Shown: piece by piece, positions 17,683-25,522 of the stretch | Layout: every line of letters starts with the position of its first letter | Numbering within the stretch: position 1 is the stretch's first letter | NCBI GenBank assembly: GCA_019358945.1 | Contig: JAHHIE010000026.1 | Span: forward strand, 23,627 to 87,626 | Direction: 5' to 3' | DNA: 64,000 nucleotides | From: Stenomitos rutilans HA7619-LM2 | Lineage (GTDB): Bacteria > Cyanobacteriota > Cyanobacteriia > Leptolyngbyales > Leptolyngbyaceae | Notes under the pieces: generated by a model | Seen by the model: the letters and a program-made list of their open reading frames with translations, nothing else | Told to the model about the DNA's origin: nothing | Databases searched by the model: none | Translations under genes and position numbers: made by a program

Positions 17683-18370
17683 ATCAGGAAAAAATCAGGG
17701 GCTGTATATCACACTCGACAGCTAATCAACCGGATAAATTCACTAACCTAGGTTGATCAATTGCAATGGGTCAATCTTAGCCCAAAAAAATCTACAAACA
17801 GATCGCTCCAATGAAAGATTGTACAAAGCAATGCAGGGGTTTTGTTAAGACTTGAGATTTAACCTAAACAGTAAAATAGCTAGATGCCGACAAACAATCC
17901 CGTTGGAATGTCTATCGGCTCTGAAAAAACCTGCTAGAGGCTGTTTAGACTAATTTGAAGAGTGACGGCTACAAATCAGTTGCTGGGTAGGGGCAAGGCA
18001 TTGCCTTGCCCCTACAGGATGTGTCGTATCTTCGGTTTGAGTTGGTACGAGAGGCTTCAAGCCTTCTAAATTTTCTTAGAAAGGACGGCACTGAACCATT
18101 TAAATTCCTTTCTTGCTGGCGGTGCGGACGTTGGGTTGAGGCACGAAATTCAGCCTACACTGTTTAGATTGATCCCACTTATCTACTCAGGTCACGGCTT
18201 TATTAAGGTGTAATACCTGACGTAGGGGCGTGACATACCTTACGGGAAGCAAGCTACGGTAAAAAGCCTTTGCCATTGTTCCAGGGATCTCTGTCGAAGG
18301 CCGCGTCTGTGCAGGTAAAGGGGTACAGTTGATCAGATTATTTAATTCACAATCCTTAGTACATCTGCTG
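17683..18370. other. Spacer with palindromic repeat
   Basis: This 690-base spacer carries the promoter of the 16198-17682 gene and the 29-bp palindrome at 17987-18015. I see no gene in it, and no kinase fragment continuing the PAS protein that ends at 18371. Confidence 0.5.
17987..18015. repeat. 29-bp near-perfect palindrome
   Basis: GTAGGGGCAAGGCA and its exact complement TGCCTTGCCCCTAC flank a single T. It belongs to the GTAGGGGC...GCCCCTAC class of intergenic palindromes seen in many cyanobacterial and environmental genomes. A degenerate relative lies at 33619-33645. Confidence 0.85.
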
Positions 18371-19927
18371 CTAATCAAGCAGGATGGTCTCGTAGCGATT
18401 CAAGGCCGCTTCAGTTTGTTTACGATCGGTAATATCCAGCAGTACGCCATCTAGCCAAAGCAAATTGCCGTTCTGGTCAAAAACGCCTTGCTTACGCTCG
18501 AAAACCCAGCGAACATAGCCGTTTGCGTGAATAATGCGATACTCGATCGAGCAACGGTGTCGGTCTAAAACCGATTGAACCAGTGAATCTTTAATGATGG
18601 CGATATCATCTGGATGAACAATGCTTAGAAAAGATTGCATTTGATTATTTACCAGAGCCAAGGCTGGATAACCAGTAATCGCTTCAATGCCATCGCTTAC
18701 AAATTCCATCGTGTAGGTTGAACTACAGCGGAAGACAGCGCCCGGAATGTTTAATACTAGCGATTTGAATCTTTCTTCACTGGCTTTTAACTCCACCTCC
18801 AAACATTTACGGTCGGTAATGGCGTATCCACTTAAAACGACACCATCGACTCTTAAAGCAGAGGGAAACGATTGCCCTTGCAGAGAAAGAGCTACCCACC
18901 GACCTGCCTTGGTGCGCCACCAGCACTCAATCTCTGGTTGATGGGGCTGAACGCCGCTGCTCCAGAGTTGCAAGAGTAGCTCAAATTCATTGAAATGGTT
19001 GGGATGGAGAAGCTCTGTGATGTGCCGTCCTAATAATTCCGTTTCGCTATAGCCTAAGAGACGTTCAACGGCAGCGCTCACATAAACAATTTGTCCCGTG
19101 TGACTCGTTTGAATAAACAAATAAGGACTATTGAAGACAAATGCCTTCCATTTTTCCTCCGTTCTGACAAGCGCATTGTAAACGTTGCGGCTCTCCGTTA
19201 TATCCTCTATCAGAACCATAAAGCAGTGTTGCTGTTCATCGGTACAGCCACTCACATTTGTTAGAGAAACTTGGCTTTTTGTCCAGATAATTTCGTTGCT
19301 CCGAGTAATAAAGCGCTTTTCGACTGTATAAGAAGGAATGGCACCATTCAATAACTTTTGCTTCAGGTCTGCATCAATTAAGCGATCGTCAGGGCAAACA
19401 AAATCCTCTAAAAAGATTGTTTCATCTCTATCTGTTTTTAGGAGTTCATGCAGCCGCCAATTACACTTAACAATGACTCCCTCTTGACTGACGAGTGCAC
19501 TTGCCAGACTAGGATGATCAAAAACGGTCAGCGATCGCTCAGTTGCGTCTACACATTTGGTCATGGCTGCTTCTGACTCGACTCTTTCGGCCGTGAAGAA
19601 CATTGACGTTGCTTCTGCCTGAAATTTTAGGGAACATTCAAGCATCTTCTGGCCGTCTCTGGTTTTAGCCATGAAATCAACCGTTTTTCCCTGTAAAGCT
19701 AGCTCCCAAAGCGATTCTAAAACGGCCTTTGGTGTCAGCTCTGACTGAAAATAAAGGAAAAAATCAATGTCTTCTGTAGTCGCTTGTAGCAACGTTAGAA
19801 AGCTTTGACTGGCGTATAATGGCTGCCCGCGATCGCTATAGATACAAAGGGGACCCAGCGATCGTTCGAGAAACTCTAATGATCCATGAGACTGAATCCC
19901 AGGAAGATTCCAGAGAGTAGAAACCAT
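18371..19927 (-). CDS. PAS/PAC sensory protein without an output domain
   Basis: The 518-residue protein consists of about four PAS-type modules. A divergent N-terminal PAS-like region covers about 20-110. A second at about 130-255 ends in MVLIEDITESRN. A third at 260-390 has KAFVFNSPYLFIQTS, YSETELLGRHITELLHP and a PAC segment GYAITDRKCLE. A fourth at 390-515 has VLNIPGAVFRCS and ends DGVLLDITDRKQTEAALNR. It stops at the linker helix that normally leads into a histidine kinase or GGDEF domain. No membrane helix is present. It may act as a stand-alone sensor, or be a truncated sensor kinase. Confidence 0.85.
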   Translation of the reverse strand: MVSTLWNLPGIQSHGSLEFLERSLGPLCIYSDRGQPLYASQSFLTLLQATTEDIDFFLYFQSELTPKAVLESLWELALQGKTVDFMAKTRDGQKMLECSLKFQAEATSMFFTAERVESEAAMTKCVDATERSLTVFDHPSLASALVSQEGVIVKCNWRLHELLKTDRDETIFLEDFVCPDDRLIDADLKQKLLNGAIPSYTVEKRFITRSNEIIWTKSQVSLTNVSGCTDEQQHCFMVLIEDITESRNVYNALVRTEEKWKAFVFNSPYLFIQTSHTGQIVYVSAAVERLLGYSETELLGRHITELLHPNHFNEFELLLQLWSSGVQPHQPEIECWWRTKAGRWVALSLQGQSFPSALRVDGVVLSGYAITDRKCLEVELKASEERFKSLVLNIPGAVFRCSSTYTMEFVSDGIEAITGYPALALVNNQMQSFLSIVHPDDIAIIKDSLVQSVLDRHRCSIEYRIIHANGYVRWVFERKQGVFDQNGNLLWLDGVLLDITDRKQTEAALNRYETILLD

Positions 19928-20132
19928 ACTTCAGTGTATTCCTTACATGCAAAAAGAGCGATACCAGGAGTGAGCTTCAGGTCGTTTGGAGGCTTTGTGC
20001 TGGTTTAAAAGATGCGTAGTGAGTGTGTTAGCACTTGCCGAGATCGAAGTGCAACAGGCGATCAACGTCTCAAACGCTATTATTTCGCTACTAAAGGTTT
20101 GCTGTTTCAAAGGTGGTAAAGCGACTGGATAA

Positions 20133-20399
20133 ATGCATCACTTGGGTCAGTTCATTTTGCTTTCAGCACTGAGCCAGTTCATTTTGCTTTCAGCACTGAG
20201 CCAGTTCATTTTGCTTTCAGCAAAAATTCGTGATTACTTCCGTTTTGTTCGATGCACCCATACAGGGTTGGCAGATGTGATTCTAGCTCAGCATGCTATT
20301 TTAGCAGCAGTTGTGAGCAACATTCCTGAACTAGCAATTGCTTTTTCAGCCGTAGCTTTTGTTTACCAGATGACAACTCGCTTTTCGCACCCATCTTAA
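20133..20399 (+). CDS. Doubtful small protein containing a 9-residue tandem repeat
   Basis: The 88-residue frame starts with ATG 20133 and is largely hydrophobic. Three SQFILLSAL-type units are encoded by the 27-bp DNA repeat, followed by two possible membrane segments. I find no good ribosome binding site. Past its stop the same frame continues open with protein-like sequence (LIGAALRRLGMMMDSGYYA), so it may be part of a decayed gene. Confidence 0.25.
   Translation: MHHLGQFILLSALSQFILLSALSQFILLSAKIRDYFRFVRCTHTGLADVILAQHAILAAVVSNIPELAIAFSAVAFVYQMTTRFSHPS
20148..20222. repeat. 27-bp tandem repeat, about 2.8 copies
   Basis: The unit starting CAGTTCATTTTGCTTTCAGC and ending ACTGAGC is repeated without mismatch at 20148-20174 and 20175-20201 and partially from 20202. 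Confidence 0.9.
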
Positions 20400-21064
20400 C
20401 TCATTGGTGCTGCGCTACGTCGCCTTGGCATGATGATGGACTCCGGCTACTACGCTTTTATCGTTGTGCATTTCACAGTTTCTAGATCTCTACTATATGC
20501 TTGTTTATAGATTGTCACAGCCGTTTTTTAGGCTGGTAAAATAAATTTGCTGTAGAGCGAAATCGCCTCATTGGCCTTTCTGCTTCTATCAGCCTTCTTT
20601 TTCTCTTGTGCCAGTTAACTGCCGTTGAGATTGGGTAAAAACTAATTAGAACAGTAGCACTGAGCGGGTTCCAGTTAAAATAGCTCTACTTTATGTACTT
20701 AGTTCTGGCATAAGAGATGGACACTCGTGTTTCTGATGACTATAATTTACGGAAGCATCTGTCAGCACTATCGCCAAGTTGAAGTTGGCTCTTGAAAGTG
20801 GCTTCTGAAATTGGCTTCCAAAATTGGCTCAATGAGCTTGACCAGACGTAAGCAAGCTTGAGCAAGCAAGGCTTCATCTACCGCTCTCACTTGATTCTTC
20901 TAACTTGATCCACACTAGCAAACATTCTGTACTGTGTTGATCTGTACTACATTAATCTGTACCGCGTTAGAACGATCGGCTGTATGGTTCTAATGAAAGA
21001 CGGTTGAAGCACTTTGAGCGATCGAACTCTAACCTCGTTCAAGCGTCTAGATTTTTACGGCTTG

Positions 21065-21265
21065 TCAAATGAAGTTTGACAGCTCATTTGGTGTGATGGA
21101 TTGATCGCAGTTGCGACTGCGGTGGTAACTACAAGTTTCAGCGGTATTGTCAGCGTTGTCATTGTTTGGCTTTGGTTTCAGCACTCGATCGCCTGTAGGG
21201 CGATAGTCGTGCCATATTTCTACGGCCACAAAGGAACTGCAATCAAGTAAAAACTGCTGACGCAT
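21065..21265 (-). CDS. Possible small hypothetical protein, 66 aa
   Basis: This minus-strand frame starts at an ATG preceded by GGGAG at eight bases, better than most short frames here. It is divergent from the kinase gene at 21328. The product is polar (MRQQFLLDCSSFVAVEIWHD...) with three Cys residues and no recognised domain. Confidence 0.35.
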   Translation of the reverse strand: MRQQFLLDCSSFVAVEIWHDYRPTGDRVLKPKPNNDNADNTAETCSYHRSRNCDQSITPNELSNFI

Positions 21266-21327
21266 AGTGGAACTCCCGTAGACTCTGAAAGCAAGCGGTG
21301 TCTCAGCTCACAAAAGGTTGAATCGAT

Positions 21328-23259
21328 ATGATTGGGCAACTATTGACAGGACGTTATCTCATTCTAGAGAAGCTGGGTGGCGGGGGGTTTAGCGAAACCT
21401 ACCTGGCTCGTGATAAATACCTTCCCCACCATCCTCTGTGTGTTGTCAAATCACTTCAACTATCAGATAGCAGCACCCTTTCACCAGAAACGGCGTTGCA
21501 GTTATTTGAAACTGAAGCAAAGCTTTTGGAGCAGCTAGGGCAACACCACGCTCAAATTCCAACGCTCCTGGCTTATAGTCACGAGCAGGAGCAGGCGTAT
21601 TTAATTCAGGAGTACATTGAGGGTGAAAGCTTACGCCATTGGCTGACCCGTCAGCAGCGTCTAACCATAGAAGCGGCGGTCAAGCTATTGTCAGAAATGC
21701 TGTCGATTTTGACTTACCTCCATTCGCGTCGCATTGCCCACTGCGATATCAAACCCAGCAATATCATTCGCCGTAAGCGGGATGGCAAGTTAGTGCTGAT
21801 TGACTTTGGGGCGGCCTGCCAGGTGCCTGAAACGCCTTCTGGCCCTTCTACATCATCTGTAACAAATGAACTTCAAATGGCGATCGGCACGCCAGATTAC
21901 ATGCCCGATGAACAAAAGCTGGGTTATACCCAATTGAATAGCGATCTCTACGCATTAGGGATTCTGGTCATTCACCTCTTGACAGGCATTTTGCCGCGAC
22001 AATTTCAGCGCGATCTAATTTCGGGACAACTGGACTGGCAAACCCATTTGGCCGATTCCACTCCTAATCCTCGTTTGATTGCGCTTTTAAATCGTATGGT
22101 GCAGAGCGATTTTCGCGATCGCTACCAGCAAGCAACGGATGTGTTGGCAGATCTTCAAGCCTTACCCATGACCAAACGATTTCAATCGCCGAGGGTAAGA
22201 GGCTTGCAAGGACTGGTGCCTAAAGTGGCGTTCCCCGCGATGGCAGGCATTTTACTGGGTGCAGTTGGCATCCAATATGGTCACACTCAAAGTCAATTGC
22301 CTGAATTATGGCTGAATCAGTTAGAACAGCGGTTTCATCCGTCGCCTGTGCAGTTAACCATGATGCATGATGTCTCCGTGCAGGCTGGGGTCGATCGGAT
22401 GGTGATTGCACCGAATAATCGCATCCTGGTGACAGCCGGGTCAGACCACGCGCTCCGTTTATGGTCATTGCCCACAGGCACTCTGTTCAACACATTAATG
22501 AAGCATGGGGCTACGATTACAGCCTTAAACATCAGCCAGAATAGCAAGCTGTTAGTAAGTGGTCGTGAAGATGGCTCGATCGATCTGTGGGATCTCTCTA
22601 CTGGAAGGCTTCTACGGTCTTTTGCAGGCCATCGACAGCCTGTCATGGCTGTGGCGATTAGCCCTGATGGGAGTACGGTGGTCAGCGGTTGCAAAGAGGG
22701 TAAAATTCGTCGCTGGGATGCCCAAACAGGGGTGCGGTTGCAAACGATGCAACTTCTGCGGGGTGGGGTGACTGCACTAACCTATGATGAAACCTCCGAT
22801 CGTTTAATCAGCGCTAGCAGCGACAGCGCACGTGCAGATGCATCAGCCCGCCAGATTCAGGTATGGGATCTTAACTCTAGCAAGCTAGTCCGCACCTTTG
22901 TGGGCCATACCGCAACCATTGATGGATTGCAGGTAGCAGGCGACCACATGCTGTTCAGCGTTGGTAAAGACCGGGGCTTAATGTGGGATCTCAAACGCGA
23001 AGAACTCGTCACTGTGTTCCCTCAGGACTCTGCTGATGCGATCGCGACATCATTTAACGAGCAAAACATTGTGACCGTCCATGACAACGGCAGCATCCGC
23101 GTTTGGATGCGTAAAGCAGGTCGGCTCGTGCAACGAGAGACGGGTGCGTTAGGGCGCAATTTGGACGTGGCGCTAAGCCCTAACCATCGCTATTTGGTGA
23201 GCTGGAGTGCTGATCGACGGCTGCGTGTCTGGCAGCTCAATGCCAGCAATATCCAATAA
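21328..23259 (+). CDS. Ser/Thr protein kinase with C-terminal WD40 propeller
   Basis: This 643-residue Hanks-type kinase has the glycine loop LGGGGFSETYLA, ATP-binding Lys41 (VVKSL), catalytic loop HCDIKPSN (138-145), DFG at 159-161 and a GTPDYMPDEQ activation segment. The usual HRD arginine is Cys, a variant (non-RD) form. A hydrophobic segment near 290-310 probably anchors it in the membrane. About 340-640 form seven WD40-type repeats (TAGSDHALRLWSL, SGREDGSIDLWDL, SGCKEGKIRRWDA, SWSADRRLRVWQL) that would lie on the other side of that segment. It is followed after 85 bases by the Fe-S membrane protein gene, and next by an FHA-containing reductase, a potential phosphotarget reader. Confidence 0.92.
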   Translation: MIGQLLTGRYLILEKLGGGGFSETYLARDKYLPHHPLCVVKSLQLSDSSTLSPETALQLFETEAKLLEQLGQHHAQIPTLLAYSHEQEQAYLIQEYIEGESLRHWLTRQQRLTIEAAVKLLSEMLSILTYLHSRRIAHCDIKPSNIIRRKRDGKLVLIDFGAACQVPETPSGPSTSSVTNELQMAIGTPDYMPDEQKLGYTQLNSDLYALGILVIHLLTGILPRQFQRDLISGQLDWQTHLADSTPNPRLIALLNRMVQSDFRDRYQQATDVLADLQALPMTKRFQSPRVRGLQGLVPKVAFPAMAGILLGAVGIQYGHTQSQLPELWLNQLEQRFHPSPVQLTMMHDVSVQAGVDRMVIAPNNRILVTAGSDHALRLWSLPTGTLFNTLMKHGATITALNISQNSKLLVSGREDGSIDLWDLSTGRLLRSFAGHRQPVMAVAISPDGSTVVSGCKEGKIRRWDAQTGVRLQTMQLLRGGVTALTYDETSDRLISASSDSARADASARQIQVWDLNSSKLVRTFVGHTATIDGLQVAGDHMLFSVGKDRGLMWDLKREELVTVFPQDSADAIATSFNEQNIVTVHDNGSIRVWMRKAGRLVQRETGALGRNLDVALSPNHRYLVSWSADRRLRVWQLNASNIQ

Positions 23260-23344
23260 GGCCAAAGCGCTAAAACTGGGCAGACGGACGTTCACTTTTC
23301 ACGGCTCATTTAGCCACTCATGATTTCAACACAAGGTAAAACGT

Positions 23345-25075
23345 ATGCTGCACAACGTTTCTGAAACTACGATGCACCGTGTCCGCTGGCTCTTAACCAT
23401 CGGCTGGCTGCTGTTAATCGCTTCGTTTTTCTACGATCCGATTACGCCGATGTTTACATCACCAGAGGCCGTGGGAAGTCCCTTTCGGCTGCATCCAGAA
23501 ATTTATTTAGACCCGACGAAGTGTACCAAAATTCGAGAGGCTTGCTTGCCAGAACAGCCCTTTTCCATGAGCGCCATTATGTGGTGGGCGATGATTGTCC
23601 CGGCTGGTATTTTCATCCTGCTCGTGCTTGGGCATGAGTTTTGGCGGCGGATTTGCCCCCTCTCTTTTATGTCGCAAATTCCGCGTGCTTTGGGGTTACA
23701 GCGTAAGCGAAAGGTGGTTGACCCCCTTACAGGTGAAATACGTTGGGACGTTGTGGTAATTGGTGAAAAATCCTGGCTGGGACGCAATCATCTGTATCTG
23801 CAGTTTGGCTTGTTTGTGGTGGGTTTGTGGCTGCGTATCCTCTTTGTGAATTCCGATCGCGTGGCGCTAGGCAGCTTTTTGCTCTTTAGCATTTCCTGCT
23901 CGATGTTGGTGGGATTCCTCTATGCCGGGAAAAGCTGGTGCCAATATTTCTGCCCGATGGCGATCGTTCAGACCGTTTACACAGGCCCACGATCGTTGCT
24001 GGGAAGCCAAAACCATTTGCAGCCCAAAGCCGCTGTCACCCAATCCATGTGTCGCATGGTTGACCCCAAAACGGGCAAAGAACAGAGTGCTTGTGTGAGT
24101 TGCAAATCTCCCTGTATTGATATTGATGCTGAAAAAACGTACTGGGCTGAACTGAATAAACCGGGTCGTCGCCTGGTACAGTACGGCTATCTGGGCATGG
24201 TGATTGCTTTCTACCTGTACTACTACCTCTACGCAGGCAACTGGGATTATTACTTCACTGGGGCATGGACGCATGAAGAAGATCAGCTTGCCAAAATCAT
24301 GGATACAGGCTTCTACATTTATGGTCACACCATTCCCATTCCCAAAATAGCAGCGGTGTTGATCACGTATTTTGTGCTGGTTACCATCACTTACACGATC
24401 GGAATCATTGTCGAGAAGCTATGCCGTCGCTTAACCTTCCGCAAACGCCCTATATCGGCTGAGCAGGCGCAGCATATTGCATTCACCTTGTTTACGATCG
24501 TCTCATTCTGGACATTTTTCTCCTACGGAGCGCGTCCATCGTTGAATCGCCTGCCTTACTGGCCGCTGCTTGCATTCAATGCGCTGATTGTTTTAGTGGG
24601 TTCTCTGTGGCTCTACCGCACCATCAAACGTACCCATGCTCAATATGAGCGCGAGCACATGGCAAATAGTCTACGAAAGCAACTGCACAAGCTTGAGCTT
24701 AATCCATCATTGCTAGAAGGTCGATCGATCGATGAGTTAACTCCAGACGAAATCTACACGCTGGTAAAAGTGTTGCAGGGTTTCTCTCAACAGCTACGGC
24801 TACAAACCTATACCGGGGTTGTGCTGGATTCACTCCAGCAGCAGGCAACTGATACATCAAGCAGTTTTGAATTTTGTCGCAAGCTTCGACAAGATCTGCA
24901 ACTGACAGATGCCGACCATTTTGCGGCGCTAGAAGCGATCGCAGTCACCCATCCTCAAATTTTCACGGCGGCGGGTGCTCAACCTGTTTCCACTCAAATT
25001 CATGATGAGGACACGATGGCTAGAACGATTGCCCGATCGTTCAAAAAACCGACTGCCAAACGCGTCCGCAGTTAA
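23345..25075 (+). CDS. NapH/NosR/CcoG-like polytopic Fe-S membrane protein
   Basis: The 576-residue protein has about eight hydrophobic segments (near 15-32, 78-97, 152-170, 175-195, 278-298, 337-358, 385-405, 412-430). Its cysteine motifs are typical of polyferredoxin membrane proteins: RRICP (Cys104), WCQYFCPM (Cys199, Cys203) and a possible [4Fe-4S] site Cys236-x13-Cys250-x2-Cys253-x3-Cys257 (CVSCKSPC). NapH/NosR/CcoG proteins pass electrons through or along the membrane. The last 140 residues are soluble and helical with no known domain. ATG 23345 is used; a weak AAGG lies before it. The next gene encodes a flavin/[2Fe-2S] reductase, a natural electron donor. Confidence 0.85.
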   Translation: MLHNVSETTMHRVRWLLTIGWLLLIASFFYDPITPMFTSPEAVGSPFRLHPEIYLDPTKCTKIREACLPEQPFSMSAIMWWAMIVPAGIFILLVLGHEFWRRICPLSFMSQIPRALGLQRKRKVVDPLTGEIRWDVVVIGEKSWLGRNHLYLQFGLFVVGLWLRILFVNSDRVALGSFLLFSISCSMLVGFLYAGKSWCQYFCPMAIVQTVYTGPRSLLGSQNHLQPKAAVTQSMCRMVDPKTGKEQSACVSCKSPCIDIDAEKTYWAELNKPGRRLVQYGYLGMVIAFYLYYYLYAGNWDYYFTGAWTHEEDQLAKIMDTGFYIYGHTIPIPKIAAVLITYFVLVTITYTIGIIVEKLCRRLTFRKRPISAEQAQHIAFTLFTIVSFWTFFSYGARPSLNRLPYWPLLAFNALIVLVGSLWLYRTIKRTHAQYEREHMANSLRKQLHKLELNPSLLEGRSIDELTPDEIYTLVKVLQGFSQQLRLQTYTGVVLDSLQQQATDTSSSFEFCRKLRQDLQLTDADHFAALEAIAVTHPQIFTAAGAQPVSTQIHDEDTMARTIARSFKKPTAKRVRS

Positions 25076-25138
25076 TGGTTTATGGGTGCCTCTCTACGCT
25101 TGCCATCGCATGAGAGATACCCTGCATTGGCTGTGAAT

Positions 25139-25272
25139 AGGACTTACGCAAATTCTCTAAAACCAGCCCCCAGCCCCCAATTTATAGCCCTAGCGGGCAT
25201 ACAAGAAAGGGGGAGCAAGAACTCAGAGTCCCCCAGAGTTGGGAGATTTAAGGGGGCGGATGCGTAAGTCCT
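25139..25272. mobile_element. MITE-like element, family B, copy 1
   Basis: This 134-bp element is bounded by perfect 12-bp inverted repeats, AGGACTTACGCA and TGCGTAAGTCCT. The interior contains blocks shared with copies 2 and 3 (53701-53813, 57676-57828), such as CAGCCCCCAATT and AAGAAAGGGGGAGC. It encodes nothing convincing. Confidence 0.85.
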
Positions 25273-25290
25273 GTAAATAAGATTCACATC

Positions 25291-25378
25291 AAGCCTTCAG
25301 CGGTCAGTCAACCTTTCGGGACGTAAACGATAGCCTCTTACCGATCGCTGACCGCTAACTGCTGACCGCTGACTGCAA
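25291..25378. repeat. GCTGACC/GGTCAGC heptamer cluster in inverted arrangement
   Basis: AGCGGTCAGTC on the left faces four GCTGACC/GCTAACT-type heptamers on the right, so transcripts could fold into a hairpin. It belongs to the heptamer family found throughout the window. Confidence 0.6.
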
Positions 25379-25522
25379 AAGCAATGTTTCCCACGGCTCA
25401 AACAGCATTGCCACAGCTCACCACAGTACCCATCACCGCTGAGTGCGAATAGCGCTAGAGCGGCAATAGCGTTCCCCCCACGCGAATCGCCCTACACTCT
25501 TTGCTAAGGAATCTACACGCCT

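Larger units (their letters stand above)
19928..21327. other. 1.4-kb spacer with tandem repeat and two doubtful small genes
   Basis: This long region separates the PAS protein from the Ser/Thr kinase. It holds the 27-bp tandem repeat (20148-20222), two small open frames described separately, and irregular repeats around 20790-20960 (TGGCTTC/TTGGCTC units; three CTGTAC units spaced about 17 bases). No RNA gene is recognised. Confidence 0.45.

Noticed and set aside
18187..18378. 63-aa minus-strand frame overlapping the end of the PAS gene
   Set aside because: There is no kinase or other output-domain similarity and no ribosome site, so it does not rescue the missing output domain.
20930..20975. 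Three CTGTAC-containing units considered as a CRISPR-like or operator array
   Set aside because: The units are short and irregular with no spacer structure; no true direct-repeat array exists in the window.
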